DNA of 42,825 bases from Nanohaloarchaea archaeon B1-Br10_U2g21 (lineage in GTDB: Archaea; Nanohalarchaeota; Nanosalinia; Nanosalinales; Nanosalinaceae), in NCBI GenBank assembly GCA_001563915.1, contig LKMP01000006.1, positions 1 through 42,825 on the forward strand, given 5' to 3'. Under the pieces are notes generated by a model. That model saw only the letters and a program-made list of their open reading frames with translations, searched no databases and was not told where the DNA came from. Made by a program: the position numbers and the translations under genes. Position 1 is the first letter of the stretch; each line of letters begins with the position of its first letter. This document shows, piece by piece, positions 30,077 through 39,156 of the stretch.

Positions 30077-32671
30077 CTATTCTTCTACTCGCCAAGTCTT
30101 TACAAAGTCATTAGATGCTTCATCGACTCCTTCCAAATAATCTATTCCATACCCATCCATAAGATACATTCTTGCAATATTCGTTTCCTTAATATCTCTA
30201 GGTACGATTACTAGTCTTGCTTGCTGTCCAAACACCTGGCTTCTATCAAGAGTAAAGTATGGATCCTCAGCAATACAGTACTCTGAGTCTCCATCTTCAA
30301 ATTCTTGCACTCCATTCTCTGTAATAATGCAGCTCGCAGACATCCTTTGCCCGTCCATAGTTTGGATAGTAGCTGCTCCACTTATATCGGCAGAAGCTTC
30401 AGTTCTGTTTATAGGCGCGTATATTTCTGCAGGCAATCCTTCAATACTTCCAAAGAATGGTACTACTTCTGACTCTCCATCCGAAGTTACTACATCTTCT
30501 AGAGCCCCCATTGTCTGAGCTTGTGACCATGAGTCAAAGTTTTCATTGTCCTCTCTAGCAATCTGACTTACTGCAGCATATTTACCAATCATAGTATTAT
30601 CCAGCACTATATAGTCTACAGAATGCTTCTCTAAAAGATCTTGATCGTCCTCAGGATCATCAGATGTGAAGTATCTTGCAATCGGGAAGTTAACTCTCTC
30701 ATCGCTTGTGTAATAGTTATAGTTACCTCCATCCGCCACACTTGCAGAACGGCCAATCGTCTGGAAATGGTATCCATAATCCCACCATGACAAAACTACC
30801 GTCCCTTCATCAGCTTCTTCTCTCAAGTAGTCCAGATTCTCCATCCAGGCCTCATTAGGCTCTCCACCTATGCCTTGAACGGCCGCCCACCCGGCAAAAA
30901 TATTCACTGATAACAGTGCAATAATTCCCACGCCTAGTATCAACGTCCTCAGTTTGTCCCCATTGATATCAAGTTCGCTGAAATCCAAAGATTGGATTCT
31001 ACGGTATGCTATCGAGAATGTATATCCTGCTCCAAGAGCGACCGGGAATGCAGCCAAGAATATTAAACGGTTTCTTGCCGTTGCGCCTAACAAATTAGTG
31101 ATAATCCAGAAAAATGCAAGGAATTGATACCACTCTACTTGGATTTCACGAGGCTTAAAGTCTTCTAAAAAGTATACTACTCCCAGTCCTAAAGTCGCTA
31201 TCCATAATGGGTACGCTGCGCCTCTAAGCACAGAAGACTGATCTTCTTGTCCAAAAGAGAATAATGTGGCGATTATAGCGGTAAATAGAAGAGACATAAT
31301 AGTGATTGATAATACAGAATCTTCGTCAAGATAAAACACAAGAACCGAAACTAGGCCTAGCATAATAAGTCCTAACGCTATTCCAGCTGTCGTATAGCCT
31401 CCAAAGAACCCTAAAAATGTTACACCCCATGCTGATACGACTCCAGCCAGAAGCCCATAGTATTTACGACCTTCTAAGACTTCCTCTACTAACCCATAGC
31501 TTTTGGCAATCATTAAGATTGCTGAAACAAGAAGGAATGGAATTGAAAGGAAAACTAGTGTCCAAGGACCTACCAGCGCAGAAAGAATCTCTGCGCCCGG
31601 AAATATTTGATCAACAATTCCTGTACCAAGCTGAACTGTAAGTTCTCCTAGCCCTGGTGCTGCATCTTCTGCAACAGTTCCCGAAATAGTTCCTGCATCA
31701 GTCTGAGTTGCTCTACGATATATGCTGAAAGTTATATCTGCTAAGAAGCTAGAATAAAGTGGAGATAATGCGAGCGCCAGACCTCCTGTAATGTACATTG
31801 ATGGTGAAAAGTACTGTAAATAATCTTCCTTCAACAAGTTTAGCTCTTCTACAAGGAAACGAGCCCATAGCAGTGTAAGCATACCGACATTCAGGTAAAT
31901 ATACATATGGTCGAACCAGAATCGTCCGGAATTAAATATAGATGCGAAAAATGCGGCTATTAAGACTGTAGGCGTGAATGCAGCAACAAGATTTTCTATA
32001 TCTCTGTCAATTAAAAGCATGAAACCGACTGTCATCGGATACAGAAGCCAAAGTACTCCGCTTCCACCCCAAGTGATTGTGAATATTCCTAATGTGAGGC
32101 CTGCAAGTATGCCGTAAATCCAGTCTTTTTTCTTCCACGCTATAGTGAAGAAGAGAAGGGATAGTAGCATGAAGAATGTTCCTATGGCTTCTTTCTCGAA
32201 GAATCCTGCTGAGCTTCTAAACATTGCTCCCGGAATTACTGCTATGAAGAATGCTGCTCCAAGGCCTGTGTATTTATCGAACATTTCTTTTCCAAGGTAA
32301 TACATTGCTATTGCGCCAAGACCGGAGAAAAGAGGTTGTATCCAGTAACCAAACTCTAGATAAGAGTCAAAAAGTAGAAATCCTCCTGCCCAGTAAAGTA
32401 TTGCCGGTATTACAAGATTACCCATATGGTCTAAATGCAGCGGGTAAGCATATGGGAAATATCTTAGGAAATCAAGTTCTGGAAGTCCTCCTGTATATGC
32501 TATTTGCTGTGAGCTTCGGAACAGATTATACGGATCCATTGCAGAAAGATATTCAATAGTTCGTGTAGGATAGTATCGGAAGCCTACTGCTATGAAGAAA
32601 ATTGCTAGTAAAAACGGGGCGACCCAGTACTTTTCGGCCAGTTTTTTCGGATTTCTTTCTGAAATATTCAT
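30077..32671 (-). CDS. aglB: Oligosaccharyltransferase AglB (STT3)
   Basis: 864 residues. Many membrane helices (about 15-600) carry the catalytic first loop with Asp46 (AMDPYNLFR) and an FFEKEA segment near 157-162. The soluble C-terminal domain holds the invariant WWDYG at 629-633. It transfers lipid-linked glycan to Asn of N-x-S/T sequons outside the membrane; the S-layer and class III proteins here are plausible targets. A TATA box 25 nt upstream supports the ATG. First gene of the aglB-GPT-zinc ribbon-ogg operon, divergent from secF. Confidence 0.95.
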   Translation of the reverse strand: MNISERNPKKLAEKYWVAPFLLAIFFIAVGFRYYPTRTIEYLSAMDPYNLFRSSQQIAYTGGLPELDFLRYFPYAYPLHLDHMGNLVIPAILYWAGGFLLFDSYLEFGYWIQPLFSGLGAIAMYYLGKEMFDKYTGLGAAFFIAVIPGAMFRSSAGFFEKEAIGTFFMLLSLLFFTIAWKKKDWIYGILAGLTLGIFTITWGGSGVLWLLYPMTVGFMLLIDRDIENLVAAFTPTVLIAAFFASIFNSGRFWFDHMYIYLNVGMLTLLWARFLVEELNLLKEDYLQYFSPSMYITGGLALALSPLYSSFLADITFSIYRRATQTDAGTISGTVAEDAAPGLGELTVQLGTGIVDQIFPGAEILSALVGPWTLVFLSIPFLLVSAILMIAKSYGLVEEVLEGRKYYGLLAGVVSAWGVTFLGFFGGYTTAGIALGLIMLGLVSVLVFYLDEDSVLSITIMSLLFTAIIATLFSFGQEDQSSVLRGAAYPLWIATLGLGVVYFLEDFKPREIQVEWYQFLAFFWIITNLLGATARNRLIFLAAFPVALGAGYTFSIAYRRIQSLDFSELDINGDKLRTLILGVGIIALLSVNIFAGWAAVQGIGGEPNEAWMENLDYLREEADEGTVVLSWWDYGYHFQTIGRSASVADGGNYNYYTSDERVNFPIARYFTSDDPEDDQDLLEKHSVDYIVLDNTMIGKYAAVSQIAREDNENFDSWSQAQTMGALEDVVTSDGESEVVPFFGSIEGLPAEIYAPINRTEASADISGAATIQTMDGQRMSASCIITENGVQEFEDGDSEYCIAEDPYFTLDRSQVFGQQARLVIVPRDIKETNIARMYLMDGYGIDYLEGVDEASNDFVKTWRVEE

Positions 32672-32691
32672 CGGCTGTAATTTTGAATTGT

Positions 32692-32699
32692 GTATAAAG
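32692..32699 (-). promoter_or_regulatory. TATA box of aglB operon
   Basis: CTTTATAC on the minus strand, centred about 25 nt before the aglB ATG at 32671; leaderless transcription predicted. Confidence 0.55.
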
Positions 32700-32728
32700 C
32701 TTTTTTATGAGCTTCTAGACCTGGGACG

Positions 32729-32738
32729 ATTTTAAAAG
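32729..32738 (+). promoter_or_regulatory. TATA box of secF-secD operon
   Basis: ATTTTAAAAG, centred about 23 nt before the TTG at 32756 and 32 nt before a GTG at 32765. It leaves the secF start undecided between the two. Confidence 0.5.
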
Positions 32739-32755
32739 CATTTCAAGTGTAAATA

Positions 32756-33715
32756 TTGTTTACCGTGGAGCGGATTGATGAGTTAGAGAGAAATTTGAGC
32801 AAGAGATATACTCGGCTCTATGAGAACCATGAACGGTATTTTTTCATACCTTTAGTGCTCATACTTCTAGCAGCTTCAGTCTTATTCTATAACTTTGCTA
32901 CTACCGGCGAATTCCTTGAGAAAGGTACTGATTTCGCTGGAGGCACAGAAATAACGTTTGAAGTTGAAGGAGAATTTAGCTCTAGCGAAATAGAGCAAGT
33001 ATTCGCTGACGCAGACCGTTCAGGAACCACTGCATTAACCCAAGATACTGGGGAACGAGAACTCTTACTAGTTCAAGTACCTCCTCCAGACATGACTCAG
33101 GATGAAGCCGCAGAAATAATGGAAGATGCAGGCTATGAAGTTGAAATAGAAGGATTCAACTCAATATCTGCGGCAGTTTCCGGACAGTTCTTCCAGCAAG
33201 CCCAGTTTGCATTCATACTAGCATTCACGATAATGAGCATAATAATTTTCTACGCATTCAAAAACTTTACACCTGCAGCAGCAGTAGTATTTGCAGCAGG
33301 AGGAGATATCATGATAGCAGCAGCCGGAATGTCCTTACTAGGAATACCTTTGACTCTCGGATCGCTCGCTGCACTATTGATGCTTATAGGTTATTCTGTT
33401 GACACCGATATCGTACTATCTACGCGCGTATTGAAGATGAATAGGGGCTCTAACAGATCTCGTATGTGGAGTTCTGTCAAAACAGGATTGACAATGAGTT
33501 CGGGAGGAATAGCAGGATTTACACTACTATATCTTGTTTCTTACTCTATTGTCGGACCTTCAGAACTCTCAATAATCGCCTCAGTAATGGTTATAGGCCT
33601 TATGGCGGATATACCTCTTACTTGGCTTGGTAACACGGTCATTTTGAAGAAATATGTTGAAGGCGATTTTGAAAATCTTGATAACTTTACGAAGTGGTCG
33701 TTTTGGAGATCTTAA
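32756..33715 (+). CDS. secF: Protein-export membrane protein SecF
   Basis: 319 residues from TTG at 32756; GTG at 32765 (MERIDELERN) is an equal alternative. One N-terminal membrane helix, the DFAGGTEITFE motif and first periplasmic-type domain, then five more helices with the conserved GYSVDTDIVLSTRV segment. SecF with SecD pulls translocated proteins across the membrane using the ion gradient. Gene order secF then secD, with a 22-nt overlap, is the archaeal order. Confidence 0.93.
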   Translation: MFTVERIDELERNLSKRYTRLYENHERYFFIPLVLILLAASVLFYNFATTGEFLEKGTDFAGGTEITFEVEGEFSSSEIEQVFADADRSGTTALTQDTGERELLLVQVPPPDMTQDEAAEIMEDAGYEVEIEGFNSISAAVSGQFFQQAQFAFILAFTIMSIIIFYAFKNFTPAAAVVFAAGGDIMIAAAGMSLLGIPLTLGSLAALLMLIGYSVDTDIVLSTRVLKMNRGSNRSRMWSSVKTGLTMSSGGIAGFTLLYLVSYSIVGPSELSIIASVMVIGLMADIPLTWLGNTVILKKYVEGDFENLDNFTKWSFWRS

Positions 33716-35325
33716 AAGAACTCGCTAAGGAATGGCGTATTTGGCTTCTGCTAGTCTCTCTAGTTGGCGCCACACTAATGCTTGGCTTCAGCTATGAGGA
33801 AGACGATGCTGGAGACATAGCTTTAACGACAAATCTTGAAGACCGTATGGGTATTGACTTCACAGGCGGTACTCGGTTACTGCTAGCAATGGATACTGAT
33901 GCCGAAGGAGATGAACAATTAGAGCTAGCGGATCAAGTAAGAGATGTTTTAGAAGTACGAGTGCAGCAATTTGGTTTACCTGATCCCAATATTAGAACTG
34001 TAGATATCGGAGGAGGCAATCATAGAATACAGGTAGAAGTAGGTGCAACAAACCAAACTCAAATACAAGAGCTAATTGAACAAGAAGGCACATTTGAAGC
34101 TCGAATGCCTATATGGGTGGACGAAAGCGTAGATTTCACCCTATCAGAAACTCACACATTCACACGCAGTAATGGAGAAATAGAGGTAGAAGAATCAGGA
34201 GAAACATACAGCGAAGGAGAAAGGTTTGAACTAGAAGGCAGAGATTTCAAATACATAAACGACACCGAAGATAGAGCAGTATTAGAAGTAGTCACCTATG
34301 ACGGAAGCGACATACAAGATGTATTGACAGGCGATGCTTCTCTTTCCGAATCTGCGCCCTACGAATTCCAGTTCCCAATTGTTTTGTCTAATGACGCAGC
34401 ACAACACAAGTCCGCAGTAGCACAGAACTATGATGTTAGTATTGGTGATGGAGGCTGGCTGCAACATCCTAACACAAATGAATATGCTCGGATGAATCTC
34501 TACGTCGACGATGAAAGAGAAAGCGATCTTCGTATGAGCGGAGTATTCCAAGAACAAGTACTCACTCAGTCAAGTATCAGTGGCGGAGGAGAAACACGAG
34601 AAGATGCAAGTCAACAAATGGAAAATTTACAAGCCATACTTCAATCAGGAAGTTTGCCTGTTCCTGTAGAAATTGAAACTATAACTACACTGTCATCAGC
34701 GTTAGGAGATGACTTTATGAGAGCCTCAATACTTTCGATTATCGCTTCCTTAATAGCTGTAGGATTACTAGTAACAATAAGATATCAAGACCCTAGAATT
34801 GCTGCGCCAATAGTTCTTACTGGTGCTGCAGAAGTCTACATCATATTAGGATTTTGGTTCACCACTATGGGAACTTTAAGTCTTTCAGCTATCGCAGGAA
34901 TAATCGCAGCAGTAGGTACAGGCGTGGATGACCAAATTATTATTGCAGATGAGTCAGATCGAGAAGTAATACAATCTTGGACAGAAAAGATGAAAAGGGC
35001 ATTCTTTGTGATCTTCACTGCTGCAGCATCCACAATCGGAGCCATGACTCCTATACTCTATCCTGGATTGATGAGTATGCTGATTGCGATGGCAGGAATA
35101 GGATTGTTAATGTACAATTATTACAGCAGAGGAAGTAACTCACATCTCGTGGCAATTGGAGTTTTTTCAGTACTCATAGGATCATTTATATTCTCAATGG
35201 ATCCTTCAGGAGCAGCAATGTCAACAATCCATGATTTTGCATGGACCACAATATTAGGAATCCTTATAGGGATTACAATCACAAGACCTGCATTTGCAAA
35301 GGTTCTAGAAAAGATGAATGACTAG
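33694..35325 (+). CDS. secD: Protein-export membrane protein SecD
   Basis: 543 residues. DFTGGTRLLL after the first helix, a large extracytoplasmic domain (about 50-325) with archaeal insertions, then the RND-type membrane half with GTGVDDQIIIADES, the conserved acidic transmembrane 4 motif. Start: GTG at 33694 overlaps secF; TTG at 33703 is also possible. Partner of SecF for export of the many secreted proteins of this window. Confidence 0.93.
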   Translation: MVVLEILKELAKEWRIWLLLVSLVGATLMLGFSYEEDDAGDIALTTNLEDRMGIDFTGGTRLLLAMDTDAEGDEQLELADQVRDVLEVRVQQFGLPDPNIRTVDIGGGNHRIQVEVGATNQTQIQELIEQEGTFEARMPIWVDESVDFTLSETHTFTRSNGEIEVEESGETYSEGERFELEGRDFKYINDTEDRAVLEVVTYDGSDIQDVLTGDASLSESAPYEFQFPIVLSNDAAQHKSAVAQNYDVSIGDGGWLQHPNTNEYARMNLYVDDERESDLRMSGVFQEQVLTQSSISGGGETREDASQQMENLQAILQSGSLPVPVEIETITTLSSALGDDFMRASILSIIASLIAVGLLVTIRYQDPRIAAPIVLTGAAEVYIILGFWFTTMGTLSLSAIAGIIAAVGTGVDDQIIIADESDREVIQSWTEKMKRAFFVIFTAAASTIGAMTPILYPGLMSMLIAMAGIGLLMYNYYSRGSNSHLVAIGVFSVLIGSFIFSMDPSGAAMSTIHDFAWTTILGILIGITITRPAFAKVLEKMND

Positions 35326-35404
35326 AAATTAAGGCAATACCAGGTTTACTCAACCAACTCAAACATTTAAGCTATAAAAACAGGTTAAAGCTAAAATATA
35401 GTAA

Positions 35405-35629
35405 ATGAAAGGAGGCTCAGTTCTTAAACTAGTGGCTGCATCAATATTACTTCTCTTACTATTTGGAGTTGCAGTACTAGGAATATCAGCACTTGACAAT
35501 ACGCTAGATGATGAAATAGAAGCAGAATATTTTGAAGAAAATGAATCTGAGAGTGAATCTGGTGCGGAAGAAATGTTTATGAATCTAGAAGAACCTGGAA
35601 AAAATATTAAAGGCCCTGAAGCTTCATAA
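35405..35629 (+). CDS. Small single-span membrane protein with acidic tail
   Basis: 74 residues: one N-terminal hydrophobic helix (about 7-30, LKLVAASILLLLLFGVAVL) and a Glu/Ser-rich outer tail. It could be an uncleaved signal anchor or a secreted peptide. A CTATAAAAA box lies about 29 nt upstream of the ATG. It follows secD by 79 nt and overlaps the convergent nac gene by 23 nt. No family recognised. Confidence 0.6.
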   Translation: MKGGSVLKLVAASILLLLLFGVAVLGISALDNTLDDEIEAEYFEENESESESGAEEMFMNLEEPGKNIKGPEAS

Positions 35630-35924
35630 CGGCTCCAGCAACGTCACCTTCACTTTCCAAAGCTTTTCTAGCTTCTTCTTTTGAAGCATCTGTTTTTTCC
35701 ATTACAATTTCAATATCTTCTTCTGGTATAGCTGTCTCTTCAGTATATTTACCTTGTAGCTGGAAAATTTCCTGTCCTTGAGCCTTAACCTTTGAAATTT
35801 GAGGAGAATTGAAAACTACTTTTTTCCCTCCTGATAACGTTATTTCTACTTTTTCTGCGTTGAGTTCTTCCATATCAACGCCCATCTGTTTCATCATTTT
35901 TGACATATCTTTGCCGCCGAACAT
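35607..35924 (-). CDS. nac: Nascent polypeptide-associated complex protein (NAC alpha)
   Basis: 105 residues. The N-terminal MFGGKDMSKMMKQMGV is typical of archaeal NAC; the beta-barrel NAC domain (VEITLSGGKKVVFNSPQISKV, FQLQGKY) forms a homodimer; the C-terminal UBA domain (DIEIVMEKTDASKEEARKAL) follows. It binds chains emerging from the ribosome and shields them. The 3' end overlaps the small membrane protein gene on the other strand. Confidence 0.93.
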   Translation of the reverse strand: MFGGKDMSKMMKQMGVDMEELNAEKVEITLSGGKKVVFNSPQISKVKAQGQEIFQLQGKYTEETAIPEEDIEIVMEKTDASKEEARKALESEGDVAGAVMKLQGL

Positions 35925-36119
35925 ACATTAGGATTAACCCTTAGATTTTTTATCCCTGTTGAGACAAGCAAATTATCATTTCTAATATTTCTTGATGGAT
36001 CCACTTTAGAACAACATGAGTGTTCAAAATATGCGAACAATAAGATTAACTTTTCATAAAAACAAGACTATGTTCTTTTCAGGAAGAACTTTTATCTGAC
36101 TAAGTTCTAAAGATTATAC

Positions 36120-37121
36120 ATGGATACACAAAAAACCTTTCTAGCAGGTACAGCCGCCCTTCTAACACTCATTTCCTTAACGATGTTAGCACCATTTCTG
36201 GCGTATATACTAACTGCAATAATCCTAGCTTTTGTTTTAAGACCTCTACAGATTAAGCTTGAGCCTTACATAGGAGGAACTATTTCCTCAGCACTTCTAA
36301 TACTAGCGTTCATCTTAATTATAGCTCTACCTTTTGCATTAGCTGTGGGCACAGTAGCCACGGACGCACTAGAACTTGTAGACGAGATAGAAGACATTGA
36401 AGTAATAGATCTCGGCGAACTTGAACAGACAATATTTGATTTAACTGGACAAGAGATAGATTTAGAATCCGAGCTACAGGAACTACTTGAAAGATTCACT
36501 GCAGTGGCTGTGGGCGGCATTTCCCAGATTGTTGGCGTAATAACATCTGTAGCAATAGGCCTGCTGATAATGATATTTTCGTTATTCTACATGCTTAGAG
36601 ATGGAGATAGACTCTACAACTGGATTAGGTCAGTTACACCAGTGTCAGAAAAAATACAGAAAGATTTGTATTCTCGAGCCGAGATAATGACAAATGCAGT
36701 TCTCAAAGGGCATGTGCTGGTGGCAATAGTAGAAGGTCTCGTAGGCGGTCTAGGACTGTATTTAGCAGGAGTACCTAACTTTGCATTCTGGACCTTCATT
36801 ATGATACTTCTTTCCTTCATCCCTGTAGTCGGAGCATTCTTAGTCTGGGCTCCTGCGAGCCTGTATTTATTTTTAATACAGCAGCCGGTTGAAGGAGTAT
36901 TCTTGTTCTTATATGGAGCAATTATAATTTCCTTTATAGACAATGTGATGAGGCCTTATCTTGTTGATAGTCGAGCGGAACTGCATCCTGCCGCAATACT
37001 TATCGGTGTTCTTGGAGGCGTTTATGTTTTCGGAGCTATAGGACTATTCATAGGTCCTGTAATCTTTGGATTAACAAAGGCAGTGCTTGATGTATTCAAC
37101 GCTAACTACAAGGATTTATGA
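36120..37121 (+). CDS. AI-2E family (PerM/UPF0118) permease
   Basis: 333 residues with about eight membrane helices. Features of the family are an N-terminal hairpin of helices, an amphipathic acidic insert at about 85-125, FSLFYMLRDGDRLYNW at mid-protein, and the conserved C-terminal LLSFIPVVGAFLVWAPA plus LHPAAILIGVLGG ... GLFIGPVIFG. Members have been linked to autoinducer-2 export and to Na+/H+ exchange, the latter perhaps more relevant to a halophile. The substrate is not decided here. Confidence 0.88.
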   Translation: MDTQKTFLAGTAALLTLISLTMLAPFLAYILTAIILAFVLRPLQIKLEPYIGGTISSALLILAFILIIALPFALAVGTVATDALELVDEIEDIEVIDLGELEQTIFDLTGQEIDLESELQELLERFTAVAVGGISQIVGVITSVAIGLLIMIFSLFYMLRDGDRLYNWIRSVTPVSEKIQKDLYSRAEIMTNAVLKGHVLVAIVEGLVGGLGLYLAGVPNFAFWTFIMILLSFIPVVGAFLVWAPASLYLFLIQQPVEGVFLFLYGAIIISFIDNVMRPYLVDSRAELHPAAILIGVLGGVYVFGAIGLFIGPVIFGLTKAVLDVFNANYKDL

Positions 37122-37154
37122 GCGGAGAGAGCTTCAAATGACTTATTCTTTTTT

Positions 37155-37517
37155 CTATCTGTGTTCGCTGTAAGGATCTTCTATTCTCTCAATATCATCA
37201 GGCCTGTAAGGAAAAGATATTTCCAGTACTTTTGCGACCATCGAATCAATGTTCTGTAATTGGTGTTTCTCTCTACTTCTGATTATTTGAGCCTTTCCTT
37301 TCTTGAGCTCTTTCATTTTGTCCTCTAATCGGAGAGTTATATTTCCCTCTTCAAGATATATGATATCTGCCTGAGTGTCGTGAGAAGAGTAAGAAGTCAT
37401 CTCATCAGAGTTAATTACTAGTCTTCTGATTCCAAGCATTCCACGTTCTCCCCCAATATCTACCTGGGTAACAAGTATCTGCTCTTCATACCCCCAAGGC
37501 TTCTCAATCCTTCCCAT
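37155..37517 (-). CDS. Cupin, mannose-6-phosphate isomerase type II-like
   Basis: 120 residues, one cupin barrel. GRIEKPWGYEEQIL at the start and the KGKAQIIRSREKHQLQN segment resemble the C-terminal isomerase part of type II PMI/GMP proteins and related sugar cupins. The metal-binding HxH pair is reduced (SSHDTQ), so isomerase activity is uncertain. It lies at the left edge of the glycan cluster, 36 nt downstream of the Nudix gene. Confidence 0.7.
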   Translation of the reverse strand: MGRIEKPWGYEEQILVTQVDIGGERGMLGIRRLVINSDEMTSYSSHDTQADIIYLEEGNITLRLEDKMKELKKGKAQIIRSREKHQLQNIDSMVAKVLEISFPYRPDDIERIEDPYSEHR

Positions 37518-37553
37518 GGTAGGTTATACAGTCCTTTAATCTTATACCTCTTT

Positions 37554-38105
37554 CTAAAAATCCTGAAACTGCTTATCTATAAGAAAGTGCTTTGTAGGTT
37601 CAGTAAGCTCGATTTTTTTTAACTCAGATGGATCGACCCATCGGAAATCGGAGGCCTCATCATTTGTGCTGACTTCTACTGGTTCCTCTACAGTCTTAGT
37701 GTACAAATACCAGTAATGATAATCTGCGCCTCTCCTACAGGGATCTTCAACTTTTTCCTCTAATTTAAGTTCAGGAGCAGAAATTTCTAGATTTGTTTCC
37801 TCTTTAACTTCTCTTATAATAGCTTTTTCAGGATTTTCTCCTTCTTCCAAATGACCTGCTGGAATAGTATATTTGAAAGGATATTTTCTCCGGTTTAGCA
37901 ATAATATCTTACCGCTTTTTACAATTACCGCCCCAACAGACACATGAACAATCTCTCCTTCCTCATTGTAGTGTTCTAATCCCTTGTTAAGAATCATCCT
38001 TGAGTTTTTATGGCCTTCTGAACAAATATAGTATTCCTTCCCGTCTTCAGTCTTAATTTGAGTCTCTTTACCACAATCCATGCATTTCATCTTTCTCATC
38101 CTCAT
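37554..38105 (-). CDS. Nudix hydrolase with N-terminal zinc ribbon
   Basis: 183 residues. A short Cys-rich N-terminus (KCMDCG and YICSEGH) is likely a zinc ribbon, as in NudC/NadM-like Nudix proteins. The Nudix box GHLEEGENPEKAIIREVKEE follows the Gx5Ex7REUxEE pattern; the usual Gly after EEx is Asn here. It should hydrolyse a nucleoside diphosphate linked to another moiety, perhaps a nucleotide sugar given its neighbours. The 5' end overlaps the upstream cupin gene by up to 38 nt, and several in-frame ATGs (38105, 38099, 38090) are possible. Confidence 0.85.
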   Translation of the reverse strand: MRMRKMKCMDCGKETQIKTEDGKEYYICSEGHKNSRMILNKGLEHYNEEGEIVHVSVGAVIVKSGKILLLNRRKYPFKYTIPAGHLEEGENPEKAIIREVKEETNLEISAPELKLEEKVEDPCRRGADYHYWYLYTKTVEEPVEVSTNDEASDFRWVDPSELKKIELTEPTKHFLIDKQFQDF

Positions 38106-38685
38106 AATAGCTAAGTTTAGGGAAATCTATATCCTCTACATGCGAATATAGCTGATCTCCTTGTAGATCCCATTTGCCTACAACTGTTTCCTGAAGCTCT
38201 GGATCGCCTCTGGCAACAATTAACTGGCTTCCTGGCTCGCGTGATTGGATACCGTGATACATACCTGCAGGAATAATTAAAGGCTCATCAAACTCGATAA
38301 TAGTAAACCCTGATTCTGATTCTTTGGATGCCACCTCCATCTCAAAATTACCTGTTGGAACGTAAAGCTCAGGAGTATTGTGTACGTGTGTAAGCTCAGG
38401 ATATGATCTCAACTCTTCAGAAAATCGATATTTTAACTCTACTGGGGAATTATCCGAATTCATGAAATAGAAGCCATCGCTGCTTCTATCATCTCTTTCA
38501 ACAGTGTTTTCGTTTCCAAGAATTCTTGCATCAATGTAAAGGCCTTCTATACCAGGATCTCTACTCAAAACAACGTAATCTCCCTCTTCTATGTATCCAT
38601 TATCTTCCATTGCAACGAAACCCGGCTCCTCTAGGATTTCTCTTGCTTCATCCCATTCTCCAAAATGCGTGACTTCAGCAAACAT
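38068..38685 (-). CDS. Metal-binding cupin protein
   Basis: 205 residues from ATG at 38685 (MFAEVTHFGEWDEA). A longer version from 38739 would include the TATA box, so I reject it. The cupin motif 1 is clear: THVHNTPELYVPTG (HxHx3E), and motif 2 is PAGMYHGIQSREPGS. It probably binds a divalent metal and a small sugar-like ligand; sugar isomerase/epimerase or binding protein are both possible. It is first of three minus-strand genes, overlapping the Nudix gene. Confidence 0.75.
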   Translation of the reverse strand: MFAEVTHFGEWDEAREILEEPGFVAMEDNGYIEEGDYVVLSRDPGIEGLYIDARILGNENTVERDDRSSDGFYFMNSDNSPVELKYRFSEELRSYPELTHVHNTPELYVPTGNFEMEVASKESESGFTIIEFDEPLIIPAGMYHGIQSREPGSQLIVARGDPELQETVVGKWDLQGDQLYSHVEDIDFPKLSYYEDEKDEMHGLW

Positions 38686-38710
38686 CGTAATACACCATAT
38701 TACTTTTTTT

Positions 38711-38720
38711 GTTTTTAAAC
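38711..38720. promoter_or_regulatory. Shared TATA-like element for divergent genes
   Basis: GTTTTTAAAC, near-palindromic. Its centre is 26 nt before the ATG at 38741 on the plus strand and 30 nt before the ATG at 38685 on the minus strand, so one element could serve both divergent genes. Confidence 0.5.
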
Positions 38721-38740
38721 CATGGCATTTATTGTACATT

Positions 38741-39151
38741 ATGGGTAATGAATACTTGCGTTCAATGCTGACAGGCGAATCTCGATCCTATGGTTTTACT
38801 ATCGCATTCTGGGGTAGCGGCGCAGTCTTAATCAACTACTTCGGCGTACCAGAACTATTCCCCGCACTATTATTCGGAATAGGATCCATAACAGGTTTTG
38901 CTCTATTAGCTATACTTGCCCTAAGAATGGAAGAGCCTAAAGAAGCAACCTCAAACAAAAATCTGCTCATAATTTCAGGAATACACTATCTATCGGCACT
39001 ATTACCCATATTAGTAGCCTATTCAATAATATCCTTAGGTATAGAAATCCATGCAAGCTTCTTTTTATCAGGGATGAGCGTATCGCTTTTGTACACGCTA
39101 TTGTCAATACAAGAGCAAAACATGGCAGAATTTCTAAATAAGAAAGTATAA
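38741..39151 (+). CDS. Small integral membrane protein
   Basis: 136 residues from ATG at 38741 (MGNEYLRSML); the frame is open upstream but that part is antisense to the cupin gene and precedes the promoter. Four predicted helices (about 20-38, 42-62, 77-95, 102-122). No motif recognised. It is convergent with the nucleotidyltransferase fusion gene, 5 bp between stops. Role in the glycan cluster is unknown. Confidence 0.7.
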   Translation: MGNEYLRSMLTGESRSYGFTIAFWGSGAVLINYFGVPELFPALLFGIGSITGFALLAILALRMEEPKEATSNKNLLIISGIHYLSALLPILVAYSIISLGIEIHASFFLSGMSVSLLYTLLSIQEQNMAEFLNKKV

Positions 39152-39156
39152 CCCTA

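Noticed and set aside
38686-38739. Longer start of the HxH cupin protein
   Set aside because: It would contain the promoter element and adds a basic Cys-containing stretch unlike the rest.
38591-38740. 50-residue N-terminal extension of the membrane protein at 38741
   Set aside because: Antisense to the cupin gene and upstream of the TATA element that sits 26 nt before ATG 38741.
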